Source: an uncultured Acidobacteriota bacterium (GTDB lineage Bacteria; Acidobacteriota; Vicinamibacteria; Fen-336). From it: a stretch of DNA of 64,000 bases. A program made the position numbers and the translations under genes. The stretch's first letter is position 1. Each line of letters begins with the position of its first letter. The stretch covers positions 1-64,000 of the forward strand of contig CADEEV010000016.1 in the NCBI GenBank assembly GCA_902826455.1, given 5' to 3'. The notes beneath the pieces were generated by a model, which saw only the letters and a list, made by a program, of their open reading frames with translations, did not search any database and was not told where the DNA came from. Positions 41,499 to 50,632 of this stretch are shown piece by piece.

Positions 41499-42902
41499 AT
41501 GAGCGGGGTGTGGGCTCTCGTCGCCCTGGCCGGCGTCCTGGCGCCCGGCGATCTCGTGATTCGCCACGTGACGGTCGTCTCGGCGGAACGCGACGCGCCG
41601 CGGGCCGACACCGACGTCGTGATCCGCGGCGAGCGCATCGCCTGGGTCGGCGCCCTGGCCGAGCCCACCGACGGCACGACGGTCCTGGACGGGACGGGCC
41701 GATACCTCGTCCCGGGCCTCATCGACGGCCACGTCCACCTCGCGGCGCTGCCGGGCCTGAGCGGCGCCCAGGCCGCGGCGATGCCGGAGACGGTCGCGGC
41801 CTACTTCGAGCAGATGCCCCGCAGCTACCTGTACTTCGGGTTCACGACCGTGGTCGACGTCAACGTGGTCGAGCCCGCCCTGCTGGCGCGCGTGCGCGCG
41901 GCCGATCTCGCGCCGGAGGTCCTCGACTGCGGGGGCGGCGTGATGGTCGCGAACGGCTACCCGATGCTGAACCGGCCGGCGCCCGAGCGCTTCCACCGCT
42001 ACCCGAACTACCTCGATGCGACCGAAGGGCACGCACCGGAGGACGTCGTGGCGCGGATCGCGCAGGGCGGCGCGTCCTGCGTGAAGGCGTTCTACGAGCC
42101 CGGCCCGCCGAGCGCGCCGTTTCCACTCCCGTCCCTCGCGACGATGCAGGCGCTGCGCGACGCCGCGCACCGGCGCCGCCTGCCGCTGCTGCTCCACGCG
42201 AACTCCCTCGAGGCGCATCGCTTCGCCGTCGCGCTGTCCGCGGACGCCGTGGCCCACGGCCTCTGGAACTGGAGCGGTTTCGAGGGTGGGGCCCGGGAGC
42301 TGCCTCCCGAGGTGCGGGCCCTGCTCGACGAGGAGCGGCGCCTCGGCCTCGGCTACATGGCGACGCTGCGCGTGATGAGCAGCGTCGCCGACCTGTTCAC
42401 CCCCGGGTTCCTCGACGACCCGCGGCTCGCGAAGGTGTTGCCGCCGGCGTTCCTGGCGTTCTGCCGTTCTCCGGCCGGCCGCTGGCTCGCCGACGAGACG
42501 AACGAGGAGGGCCTTCCGAGCGAGCAGATCCGCGCCCTCTACCGGGACGGGCGGCAGGCCGCCTTCACCTACATGGCGGGCCGGGGCGCCCGGCTGCTCT
42601 TCGGCAGCGACACGCCGTCCGATGCGACGTACGCGAATCCTCCGGGCTACAACGGCTTCCTGGAGCTGCGCGCGATGGAGCAGGCGGGCGCGACGCCGCG
42701 GCAGATCCTGCAGGCGGCGACCCTCGAGAACGCGCGCTTCTTCGGGATCGACACGCGGGCCGGCAGCGTCGAGCCCGGCAAGCTCGCGAACCTGCTGCTG
42801 CTTCGCGAGGATCCGCTCGCCTCCACCGGGGCCTTCGACAGCCTCGAGACCGTGGTGCTGCGCGGCCGCGTCGCGGCGCGCGAGCGCCTCGCCGCCCGCT
42901 AG
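41499..42902 (+). CDS. Exported metal-dependent amidohydrolase
   Basis: Amidohydrolase-superfamily enzyme (467 aa) related to imidazolonepropionase/prolidase-type proteins. The HxH metal motif H78-V-H80 is in LIDGHVHLA, a histidine follows in LLLHANSLEAHRFA, and the metal aspartate is in LFGSDTPSD. The N-terminus (VWALVALAGVLA) may be a weak signal sequence. The C-terminal GSVEPGKLANLLLL block folds back on the N-terminal beta sandwich as in the family. It hydrolyses a C-N or similar bond; the substrate is unknown. Its stop shares a CTAG with the convergent gene. Confidence 0.85.
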   Translation: MSGVWALVALAGVLAPGDLVIRHVTVVSAERDAPRADTDVVIRGERIAWVGALAEPTDGTTVLDGTGRYLVPGLIDGHVHLAALPGLSGAQAAAMPETVAAYFEQMPRSYLYFGFTTVVDVNVVEPALLARVRAADLAPEVLDCGGGVMVANGYPMLNRPAPERFHRYPNYLDATEGHAPEDVVARIAQGGASCVKAFYEPGPPSAPFPLPSLATMQALRDAAHRRRLPLLLHANSLEAHRFAVALSADAVAHGLWNWSGFEGGARELPPEVRALLDEERRLGLGYMATLRVMSSVADLFTPGFLDDPRLAKVLPPAFLAFCRSPAGRWLADETNEEGLPSEQIRALYRDGRQAAFTYMAGRGARLLFGSDTPSDATYANPPGYNGFLELRAMEQAGATPRQILQAATLENARFFGIDTRAGSVEPGKLANLLLLREDPLASTGAFDSLETVVLRGRVAARERLAAR

Positions 42903-43741
42903 ACCATCACGGCCCGCGAGCCGAGGCAGATCCGGCCGAGGGCCACGTCGCCCTCGATCGCGACGCGGGCCTCGGCGTCGGGACGCAGCGCCTTGAAGAA
43001 CATCCGCCAGGCGGCGTCGGCGTCGAGGCGGACGTGGGCCGTCGGCGCCTCGTCGGCGCCGGCGAAGAGCGCCCAGCCCGGGCCGCGGCGCAGCAGCGTC
43101 CACGTGCCGCCCGCCTCGCCCGTGGCCTCGAACCGGACGCTCGTCCCGTCGGCGGCCGCGACCTCCTTGTAGGTGAACGGCAGGGCGCGCACGGAGATCT
43201 CCAGGGTCGGATGCAGCCAGCGCCGCCCGTTCAGGAGCGGCGCGCCCACGGCCTCGCGGATCTGCTGCTGGTGATGCCAGCGCTCGGTGAACTCGCGGCC
43301 AGTGTCCATCCAGTGCAGCGATTCCGCTTCCCCGGCCCACGCCACGGGGAACACGGCCGGAGCCATGGGATCGATCGCGGCCACCAGGGCCGCGTGCTGC
43401 GCGCCGACGAACTCCACGAGATCCGTGATGACCCGCGGGCTGAGCCGCTCGGCCGCGCGCACGCCCTCGGCGTTCAGGACGTTGAGCCAGGCGGTCAGGC
43501 CGCCCGGGGAGGTGAGCGCCTCGACCGGCGGCGTCAGGCGATGGCCGTCGCGAAGCACCGAGAGCTTGCGCAACTCCGCGTCCAGGAGATGCGCCGCCAC
43601 GTCCCTCACGCGCCAGGCTCCCGCCATCGTCGGCGCCTTCCAGGCGTCGGGCCCGAGAGATCGCAACAAGCCGACCAGCTCGGCATGCAATCCGGGGAAC
43701 AGGCCGGCCGTGAGGGTGGGGGCGAGAGGCGTGAGCGGCAT
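42899..43741 (-). CDS. Maleylpyruvate-isomerase-like (MDMPI/DinB fold) protein
   Basis: A 280-residue protein with an N-terminal DinB-like four-helix bundle (about 10-165) of the MDMPI_N type: WRVRDVAAHLLDAELRKLSVL supplies the first metal histidine, VGAQHAALVAAI a second and WHHQQQIREAVG the third. The C-terminal 110 residues look like an SCP2-type or MDMPI_C domain (ARVAIEGDVALGRI). Relatives use thiol cofactors (mycothiol, bacillithiol, glutathione), but which one this organism makes is unknown. Another DinB-fold gene lies 330 bases away on the other strand, which may mean a shared thiol pathway. A GACAAT hexamer sits just before the ATG. Confidence 0.82.
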   Translation of the reverse strand: MPLTPLAPTLTAGLFPGLHAELVGLLRSLGPDAWKAPTMAGAWRVRDVAAHLLDAELRKLSVLRDGHRLTPPVEALTSPGGLTAWLNVLNAEGVRAAERLSPRVITDLVEFVGAQHAALVAAIDPMAPAVFPVAWAGEAESLHWMDTGREFTERWHHQQQIREAVGAPLLNGRRWLHPTLEISVRALPFTYKEVAAADGTSVRFEATGEAGGTWTLLRRGPGWALFAGADEAPTAHVRLDADAAWRMFFKALRPDAEARVAIEGDVALGRICLGSRAVMV

Positions 43742-43784
43742 CGCGGATTGTCGGTTATCTTATCCCCCGCGGAGGACAGGGCCC

Positions 43785-44075
43785 ATGGGTACCTCGAGGT
43801 TCCTCAAGACGCCGAAGCTCAGCATCGTCCTGCAACTCACCGAAGTGAGCTCGGCCGACGGCCGCACCTGGGAGGTCCACGACATCGAGCGCAACCGCGG
43901 CTTCCGGGTGAGCCTGCCGAAGGGCCTCGAGGCGAAGACCGACGACGACGTGGTCGACAAGGCCCTGGGCGTCGCCATCGAGCGGGCCCTCGTGACGCCG
44001 CCCGAGAAAGTCGCCGGCCCGCTCTACGAGGTCGCGATCAGCGACGACGACGTGAAGCAGGCGGCCGAGGCATGA
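43785..44075 (+). CDS. Small protein of unknown function paired with a DinB gene
   Basis: A 96-residue soluble protein I do not recognise. It has alternating strands and helices (LSIVLQLTEVSSADGRTWEV, DKALGVAIERAL) with no cysteine or membrane helix. A strong GGAGGACAG-type ribosome-binding site and a TATCTT hexamer (43756-43761) precede the ATG. It overlaps the downstream DinB gene by ATGA, so the two are co-translated. Confidence 0.65.
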   Translation: MGTSRFLKTPKLSIVLQLTEVSSADGRTWEVHDIERNRGFRVSLPKGLEAKTDDDVVDKALGVAIERALVTPPEKVAGPLYEVAISDDDVKQAAEA

Positions 44076-44608
44076 GCCGTCACGTCTCCGGCCGGCCCGA
44101 CCCGGCCGAGCACGCCGCGTACTTCGGGCGCTACATCGACCGCGTCCCGGGAGACGACGCCCTCGGCGCGATCGAGGGCCAGCTCGCCGGAACGCTGGCC
44201 CTGCTCCGTGGCGTCTCGGAGGCGGACTCGCTCCAGCGCTACGAGCCGGGCAAGTGGAGCCTGCGCGAGGTCGTGGGCCACGTGACCGACGCGGAGCGCG
44301 TGTTCTCGTACCGTGCCCTGCGCTTCGCCCGCGGCGACGAGACGCCGCTGCCGGGCTTCGACCAGGATCCCTGGATCGCCGCGGCCGGCTTCGACCGGCG
44401 CTCCTGGGCCGAGAGGATCGAGGAGTTCGAGACGGTGCGGCGCGCCACGCTCCTGCTGTTCGGCGGCTTCGACGCCGCGGCCTGGGCCCGCAAGGGCACG
44501 GCGAGCGGCGGGCCCATGTCGGTGCGGGCGCTCGGCTTCATCGTCGCCGGCCACGAGCTGCACCACGTGCACGTGGTGCGCACCAAGTACCTCGGCTCTC
44601 AGAAATAG
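44072..44608 (+). CDS. DinB-family protein
   Basis: Four-helix DinB/YfiT-type protein of 178 aa. The three metal histidines are visible in VVGHVTDAERVFSY, the later FIVAGHELHHVHVV (HELHHVH) cluster and the expected spacing between them. The family includes bacillithiol-S-transferases and metal hydrolases. It overlaps the small gene upstream by ATGA and the convergent trmO gene by ten bases. The exact reaction is not known. Confidence 0.88.
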   Translation: MSRHVSGRPDPAEHAAYFGRYIDRVPGDDALGAIEGQLAGTLALLRGVSEADSLQRYEPGKWSLREVVGHVTDAERVFSYRALRFARGDETPLPGFDQDPWIAAAGFDRRSWAERIEEFETVRRATLLLFGGFDAAAWARKGTASGGPMSVRALGFIVAGHELHHVHVVRTKYLGSQK

Positions 44609-45048
44609 CCGGTCATCAGCTCGTCCACCCAGGCCGGGACCGTCGCCCCGTCCGGCGCGTCGAAGACCGGAAAGTGCGGCTTGACGTCGAGCACCGGCGT
44701 GCCGTCGATCGCGTCGAGGCCCTGCACGCCGAGCGTTGCGCCCTCGATGCGGACGATCCTCACGCTCGTGACGCCGATGGGATTCGGCCGGTGCTTCGCA
44801 CGCTGCGCGAAGATGCCCAGCTCCGGCAGGTCCGCGCGATCGCGGGGCCGTCGCACGAGATGGGCGGCGGGATCGAAGCGCGCCTCGTGCATCCAGTAGA
44901 CGACGAGGGCGTGGGAGCAGCCGTCGAGGCCCTGGAGGCCAGCGGCCAGCTCGGAGCGCAGGACGATCTCCGAGACGACGCCGCCCCAGGCGTCGTCTCG
45001 GCCTTCGCGGACGGGCGAGCGCACGCTGCCGATGGGTTCGAGATGCAT
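44599..45048 (-). CDS. trmO: tRNA (m6t6A37) methyltransferase TrmO / YaeB-like
   Basis: TsaA/YaeB-fold SAM-dependent methyltransferase (149 aa) that N6-methylates threonylcarbamoyl-adenosine-37 in some tRNAs. The family signature HRPNPIGVTSVRI and the start LEPIGSVRSP are both present, and GLDAIDGTPVLDVKPHFP follows. ATG 45048 is preferred over an in-frame ATG at 45099, whose extra residues overlap the divergent gene and are not typical. The protein is the single-domain form, lacking the C-terminal domain of Escherichia coli TrmO. Confidence 0.9.
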   Translation of the reverse strand: MHLEPIGSVRSPVREGRDDAWGGVVSEIVLRSELAAGLQGLDGCSHALVVYWMHEARFDPAAHLVRRPRDRADLPELGIFAQRAKHRPNPIGVTSVRIVRIEGATLGVQGLDAIDGTPVLDVKPHFPVFDAPDGATVPAWVDELMTGYF

Positions 45049-45097
45049 GGGCTCATCGTCGGGTCCGCGCCCCGCGAATGCAACGGGTCGTGAGATC

Positions 45098-46714
45098 ATG
45101 CGCGCCGTGACTTCATGGCCGGGCGGCGCGCCCGACGCCGCGGACGCGGCCCTTCTCGTGCCCTTGCTGGCGAGCGCCCTCGCGGCCCTCGTCCTCGGCG
45201 TCCTCGAATGGCGCTCGAGCCCACGCCTGACGGCGCGGCAATGGCTGTGGCTGATGCCCGTGCTGATCCTGGGCGGCGTGCTGCGCTTCGCGTGGGCCGA
45301 CGCCCGCACGCCATGGGAGGACGAAGGGCTCACGGCCATCCGGACCGCGGGGGCCCGGGCCTCGGCCGTGACGGCGCAGGTGCGCGCGGGCGTCGGCCTC
45401 GTCGAGCTCCGGCGCTACGCGCGTCCCGCGCCCGGCACCCTGGGATGGTTCCTGCTCCATCCCTCGCACCACACCGCGGACGTGCACCCGCCCCTCTATT
45501 TCGTGCTGGCGCGCCTGTGGCTGGAGATGGTCGGCGCCGGGATCCACGCCTTGCGGCTGTTCTCGGGGCTCCTGGGCCTGCTCGCGATCCCGGCCGCGGG
45601 CTGGCTGGCCCTCGAGGCCTCGGGCTCGTCGCGCCCGGCGTGGCTGGCGGCGTTCCTGCTCGCGGTCGCGCCGCTCCAGGTCGTGTACAGCCAGGAGGCG
45701 CGCATGTACTCCCTCCTGGTCCTCATGACGCTGGCCTCGACCGCGGCGCTAGTGCGCTTCCTGAAGCTCGGCGGCTGGCGCCGGGCGGCGCTCTACGGAG
45801 CGCTCGTGGGCCTGGGCTGCCAGACCCACGGCCTGTTCGCGTTGCTCGTCGCGGGCCACGCGGCCTGCGTCCTCGTGCTCCATGCGTCGGCGCTGCGGCC
45901 TCGCATCGCCCCGGCCCTGGCTGCCGCTGCCGCGGGCGTCGCCTGCGGGGGACCGTGGGTCGTCCTCGGCGTTCTCCGTGGCCGCCAGGAGCGGGTGACG
46001 TGGCTCCTGTCGCGGCCCGACCTGCCGACCTGGATCCACCACTTCGTCGGGGGGCTCGCGGCGAACCTCGGCACGATCGACCCGTTCCACCTGGGGCCGC
46101 CGCTCGTCGCGCTCGCCGTGTTCCTCGGGCTCGCCGAGCTGGGCCGTCGCCGCGCGCCATGGGCGAGCCTCGTCGCCGCGTCGGCCGGCGCGTGGCTGCT
46201 GGCGATCGTCGTTCTCGACGCCTCCCGGGGCAGCGCCCTCGGCACGTTCCCGCGCTACTTCCTGGCGCCCACCGGCCTGCTCCTGGTGCTCGCCGGGCTC
46301 GGCCTCGACGGCCTCGCCCAGCGCTTCCGCATCGCCGGGAGCCTCGTGAGCGCCGGGCTCCTGGCGCTGATGACGCTCTCCGCGCTCGACACCTCGCGCT
46401 CGCCGCGCGTCTGGTACAAGGACCTGGGGCTGTCGCAGGGAGTCACGGACGCGTGGCGGGCCGCCTCGCCCGCGACGCTGTACGTCTTCGCGCCGGCGGC
46501 CGCGAACGACCTGGTCGCGATGGCCGAGGCGACGGACGTGGACGTGTGGGTCGTCTCCCCGGCCGATCCGCAGGTGCCGTCGGGCGCGTTCGTCTGGTCC
46601 CGCTGGAACGAGAGGAAGGCTCTCGCCAGGCGCCTCGGAGGCTCGCTCGAGCCGATCGGCGCGCGCGTCTTTCGCTTCAAGCGCTGGCCCGGCGCAGCCA
46701 TGGAGGTTCGATGA
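45098..46714 (+). CDS. GT39/PMT-like membrane glycosyltransferase
   Basis: Polytopic GT-C glycosyltransferase (538 aa) of the ArnT/PMT type, using a lipid-linked sugar at the outer face of the membrane. The first large loop has the catalytic acidic residues in PWEDEGLTA, and later HPPLYFVLARLWLEM and YSQEARMYSLLV match the family. About eleven hydrophobic helices follow. It is coupled by ATGA to a sugar-nucleotide-type epimerase/dehydrogenase. ATG 45098 fits the first hydrophobic region; the GTG at 45107 is also possible. The acceptor is unknown. Confidence 0.88.
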   Translation: MRAVTSWPGGAPDAADAALLVPLLASALAALVLGVLEWRSSPRLTARQWLWLMPVLILGGVLRFAWADARTPWEDEGLTAIRTAGARASAVTAQVRAGVGLVELRRYARPAPGTLGWFLLHPSHHTADVHPPLYFVLARLWLEMVGAGIHALRLFSGLLGLLAIPAAGWLALEASGSSRPAWLAAFLLAVAPLQVVYSQEARMYSLLVLMTLASTAALVRFLKLGGWRRAALYGALVGLGCQTHGLFALLVAGHAACVLVLHASALRPRIAPALAAAAAGVACGGPWVVLGVLRGRQERVTWLLSRPDLPTWIHHFVGGLAANLGTIDPFHLGPPLVALAVFLGLAELGRRRAPWASLVAASAGAWLLAIVVLDASRGSALGTFPRYFLAPTGLLLVLAGLGLDGLAQRFRIAGSLVSAGLLALMTLSALDTSRSPRVWYKDLGLSQGVTDAWRAASPATLYVFAPAAANDLVAMAEATDVDVWVVSPADPQVPSGAFVWSRWNERKALARRLGGSLEPIGARVFRFKRWPGAAMEVR

Positions 46715-47721
46715 CGGTGCTCGTGACCGGGGCTCCCGGTTGGCTTGGAACGCGGCTGCTCGAGGTTCTCGCGCGCGGCTTCGACGGCGAAGGCCCGACG
46801 GAGACCCGGGACGTGCGCTGCCTGGTCCTGCCCGGAGTCGATACGCGCTCGATCGAGGCGCTCGGCCCGCGCTTCGCGGTGCATCGCGGCGACGTGACGC
46901 AGCCGGCGAGTCTCGTCGAGGCCGTGCGCGGCGTCGACGTCGTGATGCACCTCGCGGGCATCGTCCACCCGAAGAAGCCGGGGGACTTCGACGCCCTGAA
47001 CGCCCAGGGCACGCGCAACCTGCTCCAGGCCGCCTCCGATGCCGGCGTGAAACGCCTGGTCCTCATCAGCTCCGACGCCGTGGCCGGGATCCGCGCCCCG
47101 GGCTCGCCCTTGATGAAGGAAGAGGATCCGGTCGATCCCCACGGCTCCTACGGCCGTTCCAAGGCGAAGGCCGAGGCCCACGTCCGCGACTTCCACGCCG
47201 CGGGCCGCATCGAGGGCGTCGTGCTGCGGCCCTTCTGGTTCTACGGCCCGCACCAGCCCGAGCGCCAGACGCGCTTCTTCAAGATGATCCAGTCCGGGCA
47301 CCCGATCATGTTCGGCAACGGCGAGAACCAGCGCGGGCTCTCCGCGACGGACAACGTCTGCGACGCGCTGCTGCGCGCCGCCACGGTGCCGGCCGCGGCG
47401 GGGCAGACCTACTGGATCGCCGACGAGCGCGTCTACACCTCGAACGAGATCTACGAGACGCTGGCCGAGCTCCTCGACGTGAAGGCCTTCGGGCCGCGCC
47501 GCATCCCGAGCCTCGTGAGCTGGGGCTGCCGCAACACCGACGCCGTGCTGCAGTCCGTGGGCATCTTCGTCTCGGAGATCCACGTGGCGGGCAAGATGGA
47601 CCGCGACATCGCCGGCGACATCACGAAGGCGAAGCGCGAGCTCGGCTACACGCCGCGTGTCGCGATGCGCGAGGGCATGCGCCGCTCGATCGAGTGGTGC
47701 AAGGCGAAGGGCCTGCTCTAG
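46711..47721 (+). CDS. NAD(P)-dependent extended SDR (epimerase/3beta-HSD type)
   Basis: Extended short-chain dehydrogenase (336 aa). The NAD(P)-binding motif is VTGAPGWLGTRL near the N-terminus, and the catalytic YxxxK is in GSYGRSKAKAE. A DNVCDALLRA region resembles the 3beta-hydroxysteroid dehydrogenase/epimerase group (NADH dehydratase-like). It is coupled to the GT39 gene and may supply or modify its sugar or lipid donor. Substrate unknown. Confidence 0.88.
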   Translation: MTVLVTGAPGWLGTRLLEVLARGFDGEGPTETRDVRCLVLPGVDTRSIEALGPRFAVHRGDVTQPASLVEAVRGVDVVMHLAGIVHPKKPGDFDALNAQGTRNLLQAASDAGVKRLVLISSDAVAGIRAPGSPLMKEEDPVDPHGSYGRSKAKAEAHVRDFHAAGRIEGVVLRPFWFYGPHQPERQTRFFKMIQSGHPIMFGNGENQRGLSATDNVCDALLRAATVPAAAGQTYWIADERVYTSNEIYETLAELLDVKAFGPRRIPSLVSWGCRNTDAVLQSVGIFVSEIHVAGKMDRDIAGDITKAKRELGYTPRVAMREGMRRSIEWCKAKGLL

Positions 47722-47723
47722 CC

Positions 47724-49076
47724 CTACGCCAGCAGCAGCTCGACGCTCTCCCGGAACACGTCCGTGTGGCGGTCGATGTCGGCCTCGGTCGTGGTCGGCG
47801 CGATCAACGCCATGCTGTGGAACGGCGTCAGCAGGATGCCGCGGTTGAGCGCGGCCAGGTGCATGTAGCGGTCGAGGTCCCCGTCCATGGCCGCCGCGGC
47901 CTCGCTGCCGTTGCGGGCCGGCGCCTCCCGGAACCAGTACTCGGCGCGGCAGCCGAGCTGGCTCACGTTCCAGGGCAGCTCGTGCTCGCGGATCACCGCC
48001 GCGACGCCGGCCGTCCAGCGCTCGGCCAGCGGGATCGTGCGGGCGAAGGCCTCGGCCGTGAGGACGTTCTGCAGCGTCGCGCGCATCGCGGCCAGCGACA
48101 GCGCGTTGCCGGCCAGGGTGCCGCCGATGCCGTTCGTGTCGGTGTCGTTGACGGCCGACATGTGCTCGGCGCGAGCCGCCACTTCCTTGCTGAAGCCGTA
48201 GGCCGACGCCGGCACGCCGCCCGCGAGCGGCTTGCCCATCGTCAGGATGTCGGGCTCGAGGCCGAAGGCTTGCGTGTAGCCGCCGGGGCCCGCGCACAGC
48301 GTGTGGGTCTCGTCGATGATCAGCAGCGTTCCCGTGCGCCGCGTGATCTCGCGCAGCGCGGCGTGGTAGCCGGGATCCGGGTGGATGATCCCGATGTTCG
48401 TCATGGCCGGCTCGGCCAGCACGCAGGCGACGTCGCCCGGAGCGAGGGCCGCCTCCAGGGCGCGGAGGTCGTTGAACTCCACCACCTTGGTGGTGGTGCT
48501 CGGATCCACGGCGGGGCCGGCGTTGCCGGGCCGCTGGATGCCGACGCCGTCCTTCAGCCACACGAAGCTCTCGTCGACCGTGCCGTGGTAGCAGCCGTTG
48601 TAGACGAGGATCAGCCTGCGGCCCGTGATCTGCCGCGCGAGCCGCAGCGCGAAGCGGTTGGCGTCCGTGGCCGTGAGGGCGAACTGCCAGTAGGGGAGCC
48701 CGAAGCGCCGGGCCATCTCCTCGCCGACCCAGATCGAGTCCTCGGTCGGGAGCATGAACGTGATGCCGCGGCGCGCCTGGGCCGCGATCGCCTCGACCGA
48801 CGCCGCGGGGGCGTGGCCGGTCATGGCGCCCGTGTCGCCGAGGCAGAGGTCGAGGTAGCGATGGCCGTCGACGTCGGTGAAGTACGCCCCGTCTCCCGAG
48901 TCGACGAACAGGGGAAAGCCGCCGGCCCAGCGCACCATCCAGCTCATCGGCACGCCCGACAGGAGCGAGCCCTTGGCCCGCTCGAAGAGCGCCTTGGAGC
49001 GCGGGTTCGCGGCGGCGAAGCGGGCGATCTCGGCGTCGAGGCGGGTCTTGAGGACTCTGCGGTCGAGGCTCCTCAT
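47724..49076 (-). CDS. Class III aminotransferase of the ligase operon
   Basis: PLP aminotransferase, subgroup III (450 aa), resembling glutamate-1-semialdehyde aminomutase and related transaminases. The cofactor lysine is K282 in TMGKPLAGG; LLIIDETHTLCAGPGGY and LILVYNGCYHGT are the other main blocks. The start overlaps the stop of the ATP-grasp gene (ATGA). It is the last gene of the four-gene minus-strand operon, so it probably makes or removes an amino group on a substrate or product of the ligases. The third such aminotransferase in the window. Its C-terminus nearly meets the convergent epimerase. Confidence 0.88.
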   Translation of the reverse strand: MRSLDRRVLKTRLDAEIARFAAANPRSKALFERAKGSLLSGVPMSWMVRWAGGFPLFVDSGDGAYFTDVDGHRYLDLCLGDTGAMTGHAPAASVEAIAAQARRGITFMLPTEDSIWVGEEMARRFGLPYWQFALTATDANRFALRLARQITGRRLILVYNGCYHGTVDESFVWLKDGVGIQRPGNAGPAVDPSTTTKVVEFNDLRALEAALAPGDVACVLAEPAMTNIGIIHPDPGYHAALREITRRTGTLLIIDETHTLCAGPGGYTQAFGLEPDILTMGKPLAGGVPASAYGFSKEVAARAEHMSAVNDTDTNGIGGTLAGNALSLAAMRATLQNVLTAEAFARTIPLAERWTAGVAAVIREHELPWNVSQLGCRAEYWFREAPARNGSEAAAAMDGDLDRYMHLAALNRGILLTPFHSMALIAPTTTEADIDRHTDVFRESVELLLA

Positions 49077-50614
49077 CGGCGGAACCGCCCGTAGGCCGTT
49101 TCCTTGTCGAGGATCTTCAAGGTCCGCGCGTAGAGCACGTCGGTCTCCTCGCGGCTGTTGGCGATGGCCGTGAGGCCGAGCTTGCCGAACTCCGAGAGAG
49201 CCCCGATCAGGTGGAAGAGCACGCCGGACTCCGTTCCGTGGCTGTAGTGCAGCTTGTTGATGGTGAGGATCTCGATCAGGTCTTCCGGCATCAGGCCCCG
49301 ATAGGCCTCGGAGCGCAGGTTGTCGGTGGCGCGGTAGTGCTTGAGATGGCCGCTCGACGAGAGGAACAAGCCGCTCGCGCTGTCGAGCTGGCCTCCCGTC
49401 AGGAACTGCAGCGCGAGGTAGGGGTGGGTCGTGCCGCCCATGCGCAGGTTGATCTCGAGGGCCTGCAGGTGCCACGGCTCCGTGACGTCGTCCTTCGAGA
49501 CCAGGAAGTCCACGGCGAAGCGGCTCACGACGCCGCGCTTCGCGAGCACCGCGCCGATGCGCTGGCCGGCCTCCTGCACCTCGAGGCGGTAGTCGTCGTG
49601 GGCGGGGAAGCGGCAGCCGAGGAAGACCTGTCCGCTGGGTCCGCCGAGGATCTGATCGTGGCTCGAGAGCAGCACCACCTGGCCCCGCGGGCTGATGCGC
49701 AGCTGGGCCGAGGGCGAGTGCTTGAACTCGCCCTCGATGAACTCCTCCACGACGCCTTCCATGCGCGCGAACTTGTCGTAGTAGGCCTCGGGCGTCTCGC
49801 TGGGCACGGAGAACTCCACGGTCTCCATGGCCGTGCGCAGGTCGTCGCGAGTCTCGCCTTCCGGGTAGCGGAAGATCGCGTTGCCCTCGCCGGAGAAGCT
49901 GTCGTTCAGCTTGAGGACCGCGCGCCTGATGCCGGGCCGCTCGCGGCGCAGCTCCCGCAGGCCCTCTTCGATGTCCTGCTCCGTGCGCAGGTCCTCGTAG
50001 CCCGCGGGCAGGTCGACGTCGGCCTCGCGGAACACCTTGCGGCTGCCCGACTTCGTGCCGAGGTGGATGAGGCTCGGGTCGACGCCGTTCAGGGGGATGC
50101 CGAGCAGCACGGCGAGCTTGCGCTCGAGGGGCGTCGAGTTGAAGACCGTCAGGTAGGCGCGGTCCTGCTCGTGGATGCCCTCGCGGATGCGCTCGATCAG
50201 CCGCGGCCGCTCCAGGATCTTCTCGGTGAGGGAGCGCGGCGAGGCGTCGTAGGCGCACAGCAGGGTCAGGCGCGCCGCGGCGTGGCTCGCGGGGATCCCG
50301 GCCAGGAACTGGAAGTAGTACTCGAGGATCATCGGGTGCACGGGCTGCGACGTCACGTACACCATGCGCGCCCGGGGATTGCGCAGCCGGATCAGGAGGA
50401 ACAGCAGCCGCTCTTCGTAGAACGACGCGCCGTCGAGCTTCTGGAGCTCGCTCTGGTCGAGGGTCAGGGACGGCACCACGACCGAGGTGTGGGGCTCCTC
50501 GTCGCGGTTCATGAGGGTTTCCCACAGGTCGTGGAGCCGGGGCTTCAGGCGCTCGAACTCCGCGAGCTCCTGCTCGAGCGTCAGATCGACCGCGAACGGA
50601 GGCTTGGGGATCAC
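49073..50614 (-). CDS. PGM1-related ATP-grasp peptide ligase
   Basis: ATP-grasp ligase of 513 aa. The N-terminal segment with YEERLLFLLIRLRNPRARMV and VTSQPVHPMILEYYFQFL is the pattern I know from peptide ligases related to PGM1, the pheganomycin enzyme that joins an unusual amino acid to peptides. The ATP-grasp core has the ATP-binding lysine region RAVLKLNDSFSGEGNAIF and the metal-binding ALEINLRMGGTTHP. It forms an amide bond between a carboxylate and an amine using ATP. The genes on either side are a GAT1-type amidotransferase-like protein (18-base gap) and an aminotransferase (overlap). Both partner molecules are unknown. Confidence 0.82.
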   Translation of the reverse strand: MIPKPPFAVDLTLEQELAEFERLKPRLHDLWETLMNRDEEPHTSVVVPSLTLDQSELQKLDGASFYEERLLFLLIRLRNPRARMVYVTSQPVHPMILEYYFQFLAGIPASHAAARLTLLCAYDASPRSLTEKILERPRLIERIREGIHEQDRAYLTVFNSTPLERKLAVLLGIPLNGVDPSLIHLGTKSGSRKVFREADVDLPAGYEDLRTEQDIEEGLRELRRERPGIRRAVLKLNDSFSGEGNAIFRYPEGETRDDLRTAMETVEFSVPSETPEAYYDKFARMEGVVEEFIEGEFKHSPSAQLRISPRGQVVLLSSHDQILGGPSGQVFLGCRFPAHDDYRLEVQEAGQRIGAVLAKRGVVSRFAVDFLVSKDDVTEPWHLQALEINLRMGGTTHPYLALQFLTGGQLDSASGLFLSSSGHLKHYRATDNLRSEAYRGLMPEDLIEILTINKLHYSHGTESGVLFHLIGALSEFGKLGLTAIANSREETDVLYARTLKILDKETAYGRFRR

Positions 50615-50632
50615 GGGTCCTCCGGTCTCGGG

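Noticed and set aside
22758-42902. Shared CTAG at two convergent stop-codon pairs (22758-22761 and 42899-42902) as a functional signal
   Set aside because: Two TAG stops on opposite strands overlap in this way by simple packing; no hairpin or other signal accompanies them.
41510-44608. Plus-strand frame of about 1030 codons crossing several genes
   Set aside because: It is mostly a shifted or antisense reading of the amidohydrolase and MDMPI-like genes. Only the last 178 codons (from 44072) are a real DinB gene.
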